Below are positions 38,501 to 50,500 of a DNA stretch of 64,000 bases, piece by piece. Numbering within the stretch: position 1 is the stretch's first letter; every line of letters starts with the position of its first letter. The translations under genes and the position numbers were made by a program. The stretch is from Eublepharis macularius (Eukaryota > Chordata > Lepidosauria > Squamata > Eublepharidae), in NCBI RefSeq assembly GCF_028583425.1, contig NC_072796.1, forward strand, positions 86,914,464 to 86,978,463. The letters run 5' to 3'. The notes beneath the pieces were generated by a model. The model was not told the origin of the DNA and did not search any database. It saw only the letters and a program-made list of their open reading frames with translations.

Positions 38501-41500
38501 CCACTACCTTGGCCCATTGGTCTGGGTACAGGTAACTGTTTTGCTGGTACTCAGCAGGCAAGTAGTTTACCTTGCAGGGCTGATTTCCAGGTAAGAACCC
38601 AGTACAGTTGAGTTGCCTTGGTCTCTGAGCTAAGGGTTAGCTAGAGGAAATGAGTGGCAGAGATCTTCCTTGGGGTGTAAAGATTTCTTGACCCCCAGAG
38701 CATGTTTGTTTTGATAACCACCATTTGGAACCTGGCCCAGGGGACATGGCATTGATAGTAAGACAGCTGTACGGGACAGAGCAAACCTCGTATCTGTCAG
38801 TCACTCTCTCACTGATGTAAATGGCTCATGTACTTAAAGAACTTGGTTCACTGCAGGTGTGAAGGGCAGGTGGCAATGGCAGACAGAGCAGGAAAGCAGT
38901 ATCAGAATGTACGCATGCAATCAACTTTTATGCACCATCGCTAACTGCTCAGACACAAATGAAGAGTATTCAGCTCCGAAGAGCATTCAACTCAATATTC
39001 AACTTTGCTAATTGCAACTTGCAGACAATTTGTGAATCAAACCCTGTGGATAATGAAGCATTATCTTTACCCTGCTTTCATGCAAAAAATTGATGTCCAA
39101 AGCAGCTTATATAAGTTTAATACCAATGTTAATTAAAATATAATGAAACAGGTGCTTCAGAAAGGAGTCCCAGTGAGGCACAGGGAAGAGGTGCCCACCT
39201 GCTGTCTCTTCTCCCTCTGGCCTTGCTGATGGCAGTGGGGAGCTGGAAAAAAGGAGCTCTGAGCTGGAGCTCTACCCAAGTATGATGGAAGTGCACCTTG
39301 TTGCCTCTACTATATAAGCAGTCATTTCCAACAACCTAGTACAAAGCTAGAGTTAATTACATTTTTTGTATTTTTAAATAAATCATAATTATACAGATAT
39401 TGGTGTTTACGCCAGTAGCCAACAATGCCTCTATGCCATGGTTCACTTGGCAGCTATGACCTGGCTCTGTGGTTAAACACTTCAATTCCAATGGGGCATA
39501 TATCCTGTTCCCTGGATTTTACCCCTATTTCATGAAGAAGCACACACAAAAGTCTCTCTAAATGACTCTAACACATCACAAGACAGCTGCGACATATCAT
39601 TAGAAGGACACATTTTTTTTGCAATCAGGATGCCAAAGACAAAACTTTAAAAATGCTGGACTTCTATAACAGGAATCTCCTTGCAAGGAATGTCAAATTA
39701 CCTGGTGGCCTTCAGTTTGTAACAACTCTTGTTTCTCTTCTGGGCTTCTTTTCTTTTCAAACTTTTGAATAAACTCACAGTCATCGGCTGAAATCATCTG
39801 CCCCCTGGAAAAAAAATAAGCAGCTAAGAGAACTGCATTAAGTTTAAACAGTTAAGTTTAAACAACCAAGTACAGGCAAATTCAAAAGGAAGCAGAAAGC
39901 ACAGCAGGAACATCTCTGTCTACCTGGACAGGCAACCCGTATGTGTAGACTCAGGGTAGACAGAAAAAAAGATTTTATTCAGATACAGATATCAGGAATT
40001 CCATAAATACTGAATATTCCTGATATTTTCTCAATTCAGATCTGGTTTATTTGGGAATTCCAACTGTATAGGGCCATTATTCCCTGTGGGGAAACTAGGA
40101 GGGGGCATTTTTCAAGTAAACTCCACAAAAATTGCAGGGAACCCAGACCTTCCTGTTCAGTAAAGATCCTTCAAATTTCAGGAAGAGAGGGAAAACTCAC
40201 TCTGACCCTCCCCTGGGGTAAAAATGCCCAGAAATATTCCAGAAAGAAGAAAAAAGAGCTTGCAGAAGAAGCCAGTCAGCTTTAAAGCTGCTGGAGTACT
40301 GTTTCCAGATTGATGCTTATCTGGCATTAAATTATTTGATATTCCTGAATATACTGAGGATTATGGTTGTTGGGGGTTTTCCGGGCTGTATTGCCGTGGT
40401 CTTGGCATTGTAGTTCCTGACGTTTCGCCAGCAGCTGTGGCTGGCATCTTCAGAGGCGTAGCACCAAAAGACAGAGATCTCTCAGTTTTTTGACACTGAG
40501 AGATCTCTGTCTTTTGGTGCTACGCCTCTGAAGATGCCAGCCACAGCTGCTGGCGAAACGTCAGGAACTACAATGCCAAGACCACGGCAATACAGCCCGG
40601 AAAACCCCCAACAACCATCGTTCTCCGGCCGTGAAAGCCTTCGACAATACATCATACTGAGGATTCTCTAATGTTATTCGGTATACCTGCATAATGTTAT
40701 TAAGGCATTATTTGGGTATATATTTAGTATACAAATACTGAATCGCACACCCCTAGAACAGCAGTAATTTGTTTACCACTCTGAGTGGGGCACTAATCTG
40801 TCTAGAAGAGCGTTATACAAGTGCAGTTATTCTTATAATTCTTATTCATAACAATTAAAATTTAAATAATTAAACAAGTTTTACACTTAACAAGAATTAA
40901 GCTTCCTCAAATCATAAGATCTGCTGATTAAGAACTTCCTCCTGAAGTATGGCAGGGTTTGGGGTTTTGTTTTTTAATTTGTAAACATTTGTTTTGATGT
41001 TAGTTAATGGATTTATTTCACTGCCTGGGTCTACTTCACCTGGGTGAATCAGATTTCCGCTTGTTTTCAAATTTCTGCAATCTATATCATAATGTATTGT
41101 TTACTGAATGTCCCTGTTGTTGACTGTATGAATTGCACTATGCAATCTGCCTTTCATGCCAAACAACCACTAAGCTGCACTAGAGGAAATACAATGAAAT
41201 CAAATAAGATGTTCACATGGGCTCTCAAATATTTCAAGAGAGATACCTAAAAGCCTACCAAGATGAGCCAAGTCAAGCAAACCATACTACAGCAACCAAA
41301 AAACTGTAAGTGCTAGCCAACAGGGACCACCATCCTGAGCTATGTTCATTTGTCCAAGAAAGGAAAATGCTTTGCATATTTTCTTTGTAGACATAGGTCA
41401 GTTTGGATTTGTGGGTGCAGCTTATGGAACAGGGAGATGCTGTGCAGCAAATTCTGGACAGGGATCACAGCTTGGACTGGGAGAAGTACGGGACACCGCA

Positions 41501-44500
41501 TGGCTGGGCCAAACAACATGCAGCTGGGAACACCTGATGCCAACCTTTGCTGCTGAATACCATAGCCATCCATATATTATATTCATTTGCTGACTTGGGT
41601 AAAAAGTCAAGCATCACTCCATGGTGCCAATCTGGATCAATGCCTGTAGTGCTTTCCAAATGTCCAGATCATTAGGTTGGAGCTGCTGTAGAGGGAACAT
41701 TGCTCAGAGAAAATTCAGTGAAGACTCCAGACCTTTGGTTTTAGCCCATGATAGCAAAGCAATAGGGCAGCCAGACATTTCCCATGAAGAGAGCAGCCTC
41801 TACAGGTCAGAAGGCATGCACCTATCTGTAGAGAGCAAAGTCATGTTGGTTGACATGGGCAGAGAAGTTGCTGAGAAGCACCTAGCTGCACAGGAAGATT
41901 ACAAATCCCCTGGGCCAAATGAGGTGTGCTGGAAAACACTTAAAGAACTTTCAGAAGAGCTTGCAGACTCTTAATCATCTTCCAGGCTTCTTGGAGGACA
42001 GGTGATGTGCCAGAAGACTGGAGAAGGGTAAATGTTATCCTGATTTAAAAGAAAGGGAAGAAGAACAATCCAGGGAGCTACAGGCCAGTCAGACCAACCT
42101 CTGTACCAGGGAAGATACTGGTGGAGATATTAAAGACATCAATCTGCAAGCATCTGCAGAGAACATGGTGATATGGGGAAGTCAGCATGGATTTATCCCC
42201 AGCAGGTCCTGCCAGACCAACCTCATCTCCTTCTATGACTGAGTGACAGGCTTACTAGATTGCAGGAATGCTGTTGATGTAGTTTATATGGAATTCAGTA
42301 AGGCTTTTGGCAAGGTTCCTCATGCTGTTTGGACAGGTAAACTGGAAGATTGTAGACTAGACTCTAGGGTGGTTAGATGGACAGAGAACTGGTTGGATAA
42401 CAGCACCCAAAGAGTAATTGCCAACAGCATCTCGACTGATTGGAGGGAGGTGTCCAGTGGAGTGTCACAGGATTTATGGATTAATAAATCATTTAAAACA
42501 TTTGAAGACAAGATGGCTCCCATGTTGTGAGAAACGGGTTACTAAAAAAACGGTTTCAAGACAGAAAAAGATTAAATCTGCCAATTTCACCACTGAAATC
42601 ACTGATAGATGCCTATTATGATATCATTACAAGACATAAAATTGACTATGTTAATTATGAATATATGATAGACAAACAAGGAAAAATAAAAACATGGGAA
42701 TAAATTCAAGCCCAAGGGAAAATATTCCATGGTTGATGTATTATCAAATAATGACTAAACTTAAAGAACAACTATCCAAAGAAGGAGGGCAATTAAGAAA
42801 TAAAACAGTGTTTGAAAACTAATCTGTAGAGAGCCAAAGTGCCTGTTAGGAAAAATATATACAATTTTATTGTAATATGATGCAGAATTGCAACAGATCA
42901 AAAATTACATGATTAAATGGATGCAAAACTTTAGCAAAAATATTTCAATGAGTCAATGGAAAAAATTAAGGACTAAAGGATTCGGTTTCGTTTTCCCAGC
43001 CATGTCGGACGCTCCTCTCTGCAGGTCCGGGAGGAACCGTCTGAGCAGCCTGACCAGGCAGTTGACCCGCGAGGGTTAACTCCCAGGACTCCCAGTGAGG
43101 GAGGCAGGGTCCGGGGCACCGCGGGAAGAACCCCCTGGAAGCAATGCAGGGGGTAAATTGCCCGTTTGCTCCAACGGAGGCCGGCAGACTTGCGCAGCAC
43201 TCCGTGTGCTGCCGGGCCATGGAGAACGGCAATAAGCAGATTTAAGGTGAAAACCTGTAAGTAAGCGAATCCCTTCTGATTTTCAAGCGTATGCGAAGGA
43301 TTGGTGGGAGTTGAAGCTAAAAAGGTGCGGATTTCTTCCCCTGCACCGAGTTTTGGAACTTAGTTGGTGCCCCCCCCCCCAAGATGGCAACGAGAAAGCA
43401 GAGCCCAGCAATGAGTAAATCGGTGATGGTGATGTTACAGGGGAAGGGGGAAATTTTGAAGAGATGGTGAGACGAGCAGTTTTTGATGCTGTGCAGCCCT
43501 TTGTTGCGAAACTGAATGAAATGGGGCAAAAGGTTGATTCAGTGGAGAGCGAAGTGAAAGCCATTAAAGAAATAGCGACTGGAGCAGAGCAGTCTGCACA
43601 CGAGAACGCAGTACTCATGAAAGCAACAAGTAAGGAAGAGAAGCTTTTGGAGAATCAAATAATAGGATTACAAGTGGACCATGCCCCAACGGTACTGCGT
43701 CTTCAAAATGTAAAAGAAAAGCAAAGTGAAAATTTAAAAGATTTGGTGTCTGGACTTTTGGCGCCATTCGCAAAGGCAACTAAAGAAGAGCTAAAAAGCG
43801 TTATTTTGGAAGTCCGGCGGACATCTTCAAAGTATGTAATGAAGCGTCAGCTGCCTCGCAAGATTATAATTGACTTTTCATCTAAGAAGATTCGGGACAC
43901 CATCTTATATAATTCGTACAATGTGGACTTGGATTATTTGGGCAATAAGGTTAAAATATTGAAGGATGTTCCATTTTTGGTTCGTAAAAGAAGATTCAAG
44001 TATAAAGGACTTGCGGCTTTCTTGAGGAAATGTGATGTAAAATATAAATGGCTGTTTCCAGAAGGCGTCTGGTTCAGATATAAGGATCAAACCTACAAGA
44101 TTACATCGGACGCGCAGCTGACAGACTTTTTGTTCAACCATCAGGAGTTTCAGCAAGAAGAAAGTTCGAAGTCTGAAGGGGAAAGTGGGGGGGAGGAAAG
44201 AGCGGGCGCAGCTGCTCCAGCTGCGCAGAGAGAACTGAGACTGAGACGCAAGGGGGGGGGGGGGGAGAAGTCCTGATCCTGAATATAGTCTGTATTGTAT
44301 AAGATCTACCAACCTGATAGCATATTAGAAAGTTAACTTTTAAGAAAAATTGCAGCATGAAGGGAATACAAGACATGTAGTGTAGCGTTTGTTGTTTGTA
44401 TGTTGTTTTTCCCTTTTCCCAGTCCTCCCCTCCCTTTTTTTTCCTCCCCATTATATTTTTGTAGTCTTTTGTAGTTTTTTATGTTAGACATTAAAAAATA

Positions 44501-47500
44501 AAAATAAAAATAAAAAATTAAGGACTAAAGAAATTAAATTTACAGACTGTCAAATGTTAAGATAAAATTGGTATAAAATGTTTTTAGATGCTATATTACT
44601 CCTAAGGATATTGCAAAAATCAGTAAGGATTATAGTGGAAAGTGTTGGAAATGTCAATGTATGAATGCAACTTTCTATCATATGTGGTGGACATCTAAGA
44701 TGACAAGAAGGAACTTGTAAGCAATAAAACTTTGACCTGATTTTCCCGTCAAAAGTACCCATGTTGTTCTCTCTCCCTTTCAGGCTCCTCCCAATCCAAA
44801 GTCCAAACATAAGGACAAGATATAAATGTTAGGAAAGAAACGTAAGCCACCATGAAGCAACCCAGCTCTTCAGAACCCTGCCAGAGTTTGTGCCAGGGAA
44901 GCATGAGATAGCTAGCTCCTGGAACATCGTCTCCCACAACAGAAAATAAAAAGCAGGCCGATCAATGCACTGTGTATTCCCTAGAACACACAAGCTAGTA
45001 TATAGCAGACAGAGGTATGTGAAAATGTAGGAAGTTTGAAAATAATAATGATATACAGATTAATACTGAGATCTTACTTTTCAAAGTTCCTTTTTCTGAA
45101 TGTTTGTAGGATTAAAGAAAGTTCAACATATTTATACAGTAATTTCATACTGTATAAATATACTGTATAACACACACTTGTAGAATTCAGAGCGGCTTAT
45201 CCAGACTCATCTAAGCTTAAGTTTTTGTGCAAATGGTGTTGGAAGCAAGTTACTGAAAAACAGGGGAAAATGTTTCAACAAATGAATAAGCGAGCAAGCG
45301 AAGTATGAAGCTGGAATGGGGTGAGCCTGATCAGTAGCCTGCATGCAGAAGTACCCCTGTTCTATCACTGGCACCTCCAGCCAAAGGATCTCAGGTTGAG
45401 AAAGACCTCTCTGCCTAGTCCTGAAAAGCTGCTTCCGATCAGAATAAATATTACTGACTGACTAGTATTTACTTGATATAAAACAGTTTGACTTTGATGA
45501 AAGAATAGACTGGATGTTCATTAAATCTGCAGACGATAATAAACTGGAAGGGGTAGCCAATACAGTAGAAGATAGAGTCAAGATTCAGGATGATCTTTAC
45601 AAGCTGGAAAACTGTGCTAAAACTAACAAAGTGACAAAAGTCAGGTGGTAGCAAGTTGCTCAGTGGTTGCTAGAAGTCCTGGTCCCAATGAATCTTCCAT
45701 CAAATACCCAAACAGCCCTGAAAAGGACTCTTTCACCTCTCCCTGTCTTTTACTAACAAAAATGAAACCTTAAAGCCTGGTGATATCCGTGCTGGCACCT
45801 AGCAACCGTCAAAATGGCAACTGAGAAGGCATTTTTTTAAAGCAGCAGGCACAGCTTCTCTTATGGGAGGTTAATGCCCACTGTTTTTGTTTTTTGTTTT
45901 TGTTTTAGATTTCAGATATTACTGCAAACCTTGGGCTATTTTCAGATATGTAGAAAAATCTGTCTTGTCTGTTCATGGCTCCAATGTCTGGATTTAAGAA
46001 TCCACAGATTTGGCCATGCTGAGAATGAGATATATTAACAAGTGGGGAACCCACAAGGACTTGGGGGGAGGGATCTCAGTTTCCACTGTATCCCCTTTCT
46101 CATTACTTCTTCCCCCCCCCCCTCTTCCTGGCAGTTTGCATATCCACTCTCCTTTTGCTCCTCCTTTCTCTCTTTTCCAGCCACCAGCAGCCCACCTACT
46201 TAATATCTGGCCCCATCTTCAACTATATTTATTTATTTACTATATATATACCCTACTTTTCTCCCCAATAGGGACTCAAAGCAGCTTACACAGTTCCCCT
46301 GTCCTCCTTTTTATCTTCACAACAATCCTGTGAAGTTGGAAGTGTATGACCGGCCCAAAGTGAGCTTCCACGGCACAGTAGGGATTCAAACCCTGTGGCT
46401 CCCAGACTCTAGTCTGAAACTCTAACCACTACATCCCACTGGCTTTCATTGGGTGAATAGCAGCAAGCAGCCAGGCTTTCCAGAGGTTGTTGCAGGGCCT
46501 GGCCGCAATGTGTCCTCTCTCAAAAGCCAAGTAAGGCCTTGAAAAGGGCCCCTCCCTCCATCTTTCACTGCTGAAAGGCTTGAAGACTGGCAATACTGTT
46601 TTGGTTGCCTAGCAAACCCCACAACAGCCACTGCAGACAGCATTTGTTTCTTAAAGGTACAGGTGCTAGTTCTATCATTTTTGATGGTTTTAAACACACA
46701 CACACACACACACACACACGAGTGTCCTTTTTTTAAAACATTTTTATGCAAACCTGGAGCTTTTCTCAGGTTTGTAGAAAGATCTGTCTTGTCTACTCAT
46801 GGCTCCAGGAATTGGATTTAAGTATGCACAAATGGGGCCATGTTGAGAATTACCTATACTGACAGTACATGTTTACATAGTAACTAAGTCATAAATAATG
46901 CATTTTATGTTGTTTAAACAATAAAATAAATGTAAGCTTTACAAGAAAATAAGTATTGCATACATTTCAATTTCCACCAAAATGTCATTTTTTTCATGGA
47001 CCAATTTTACATCTTTATCTGTAAGCCTATCACCCTGCAGTTCCAGCATCAAACAGAAGACAAGGAATCACCTCATTGTTTTGCCCAGTGGGATATGGAA
47101 GGATTGATGTTAGCAGCAAAATTCAGCAAATTTGCACAGTATCCCACTAACATGGGTGACAGCTTTCCTTCTAACTTCTTGGCAGGCCTGACTGACTACT
47201 CACTTTTCCATGATGGTTGCTCTGCTTCTTCCTTCTTCTCTGAGGAGGTTTTTTAAGCCTGTTCTGTTTAATCCTGCATCAGGACCTTGGCAATGCCATA
47301 TTTATTTCCAACCAGGCCACAGTGATCCAGAAAGCCAAGAGCAGCACGGCACCCACCATAAACATTGCTGCTTCATTTGGTAAATGGCTACCACATATAA
47401 TGTTGTCCCAGATGTCTCATGTAAAATAAAACTACTGGACATACTGCACACACACACACAAAACCCTGTAACAGTTTCATGATAAAAAACTGTGACCCAT

Positions 47501-50500
47501 ACTTTATAAGTTTTCATACTTTATACTTGGGATTACTTTTGGACTATCCAGAAGCTTCAGCTGACTCAAAAAGCATCAGCCAGGCTGCAGGCAAAAGCAA
47601 ACTGCAGAGACCTATTTCACCAGTTCTACTGGCTGCCAGTTAAATTCTGAACCCAATTCAAAGGACTGGTTATTACCTATTAAGCCAGTCTGGGGCAGAA
47701 TACCTTAAGAACCATCTCCTCCTGTATAAGCGTGTCCACCAGTTCTGCATGCCCCGACTGGCTGAGGAAAGGTAGGTAAGCACCAAAGACAAGGCCTTCT
47801 TTGTTATAGCACCAAGACTGTAGAACTCCATTCATACAAAGCCTCACCTGGGGCCCAATTTTCTGTCTTTTAGGTGTCAGGCAAAGATATTTTTATTCTT
47901 ACAGGCTTGTGGCTCCACCCCAAACGCACACACAGTAATATATCTCTATTAATACATAACTACAACCATTTCAATTACACATGCACCACTGCACACATAG
48001 GGCTGGCTGTCTCCCCTCATCCCTGTTGATCCTTAGCTAGCCTTTGTGTATTTGAAGTGAGGGGAAGGGCTTCCCTCTTACCTTCTTGCTCTCTCCTCAG
48101 CATGAGTCACAGGAGCTTACAGAGTAAGACTGTCAAGATGCCCAGAGGAAGACCAGCTGGCTGTGGAGAAAGGGGAGTAAAACTGCCACCACTCCACTTT
48201 GGGCAGCCCGCTCTTTTCCTGAATGGCTGCCGTGGTATTAGTAGAAGTCACCCGCTTGCTTTCCTCCCAGCAGGCACCTGGGTGCTGGGATGAGAGTATA
48301 GAGAGCCAGTCTGGTGTAGTAGTTAAGAGTGGTGGGACTCTAATCCAGAGACTTGGGTTTGATTCCCCACTCCTCCACTTGAAGCCAGTAGGGCAACCTT
48401 GGGTCAGTCACAGCTCTTCCAGACCTCTCTCAGCCCTGCCCACCTCACAGGGTGATTGTTGTACAGATACTAATAACATACTTTGTAAACCACTCTGAGT
48501 GGGTGTTAAGTTGCTCTGAAAGGTGGTATATAAATCAAATGCTATATTATTGTATTATTGAAGCTGCAAAGAAGGGGTGCTGGCTGGAGAGGATGGGCCC
48601 TTGACTACCATTCCCCTGGAACAAGGCCTGCAGTTCAGAGATGCTTGCAGCATCCTTTATCCCCCATAGCAGTGGCTGTTTCAAGATGTAAACCAGTTTC
48701 CAATCAGAAGCCCTACCAGGCAATGGCCTTGCTCACTCTGGAACATGGGGTAGGTGTCACATTGGGAAACAGTGCTCAGAAGAGCCACAGGTGGCATGTC
48801 AAAGAATCACAAGTGGTCTTTGAGCCACTGAATGAATATCACTTTGAGCTACTGAATGAATATCTACACGATAGACCTGTTACAGGAAGATTTCTGTATT
48901 CATGCAATATATCAGTTCATTTTGAAAGGTTATCACATACATTTGGCATAACGAGGTGATGCTTCGCCGCTTCTGGGATCCACTTCAAGAATTCCTTAAA
49001 ATTTTCATGTGACTTTTTAAGCCCATTGCAATTAGAATATTTGTCCCTGGGAACGAGGTTTTTGGTATCTTCCACTACTGAGTTGATTCCAAACTCTCTG
49101 AAAGAACAGGAAGTACCTAGCCACCTGTGACCATGATTCTCCTTAGAAGTGCTGAAGCTTTTGTAACTTCCTGCATAGAACTTGCAAGGATTTATGGTAT
49201 GTGAAATCTCTAGAGCTCTGGGAAAAGTTTTTTTTCAATCAATCCTTCACCCTACATAATGCAATGACCAACAACACTCATTGGCAGGAATCATGTCATG
49301 ACCTAGAATGTAGCAAGTATATAATTTAGATCAGGCCTGAGTGACAACATATTGTGCTGACAGTTTCAGGTAGGTAGCCATGTTTGCCTGTAGCAGAACA
49401 GCAGAATTGGGGTCCAGTGGCACCTTAGAGACCAACAAGATTTTCAGGGTATAAGCTTTCATCAGCCAGAGCTCCCTTTTTCAGATACCGTATCTCAAGA
49501 AGGGAGCTCTGACTTTCAAATGCTTATACCCTGAAAATCTTGTAGATCTCTAAGGTGCCACTGGACCCAAATTCTGCATATCGTGCTCTTAATCTTAGCT
49601 CTAAACAAAGTTTTTTAAAAACAAAAACTCCAAGATAACCTTTCATTCCATATTTCTTATCAGCACAGAGAGAAAGCTTTTTCAGAGTTAAATGAACCAG
49701 TCCCGCTCAGAAGTGGGAAAAAATTAAAAAATAATAATACTGTTGTCTAGGAATTGATGTGGTTATCTTTCCATCCACAGTAAGTCAGAGGCACAGAATT
49801 ACAGCACTAGGACAGAAAGAAGCAGCCACTGATTACAGATGAAATACAGTTCTCAGAGCTGTTTATTTTTCAAGAACTCTTTCCCTAAGCAACACAGCAC
49901 ACAGCACCCAATGATTCAGTTTTCCTTTTGTTACACATTTCCTTACAGTAAGCATAGTTCCTCTTCTGTGCACACGGCATGGCAAGGGCTACTTTACTTC
50001 CCTGAAATGTTGCATTTTGTCAGAACTCATCTCATTGTTAGTCACTGTTGTTAGCAGCATTGCTCCCATTCTGTAATTCTAGGAAACAAGGGAGAGGCCT
50101 TGGAGGCCTGAACTTCTGGCCATCTAAACTATCTGAACTGGCTTTTTAATTTTATTTTCCTTGTCAATTAAAAACAGCTAGAGGAAATTTTTGGAAGGGC
50201 TATAAATAGATAAACTTTGGCTCTTGCAAGCTAGGGGAGATCCTCTGTGGAGTAAGTTACTGCTTATTGATTCTTTTGTTTACCTCTGGTGGACAACATA
50301 CGCTTAGTGGCAAGGCAGGATTTTGCTCTGTAGCTCCTTAGACTCTGAAACAGAGTTTGATTCCTAGAATTCTATAACTGTCACAGAATAATCTCACAGG
50401 ATTTTACAAATATAATTTTATTTCCACAATTCCTGTTAAAAGTGTTTTGCACTAACATTTATTCAAAATCACTGACTTCAAACACTCCATAGCTAAATGT

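Larger units (their letters stand above)
35799..39701 (-). other. ATP6V1H intron 3
   Basis: A 3.9-kb intron holding a SINE tail (35928-36000), a Penelope-like foldback (37486-37645) and a palindromic repeat (37705-37785). Positions 36000-37470 and 37790-39700 show nothing I can name. Confidence 0.65.
39955..40757 (+). repeat. Unclassified squamate repeat interrupted by a foldback element
   Basis: Begins near CAGAAAAAAAGATTTTATTC. It contains CCATTATTCCCTGTGGGG and CCTTCAAATTTCAGGAAG and ends GAATCGCACACCCCTAG. Its ending and internal order resemble the repeat at 29930-30630. The foldback at 40363-40653 splits it, so this repeat is older. Confidence 0.5.
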
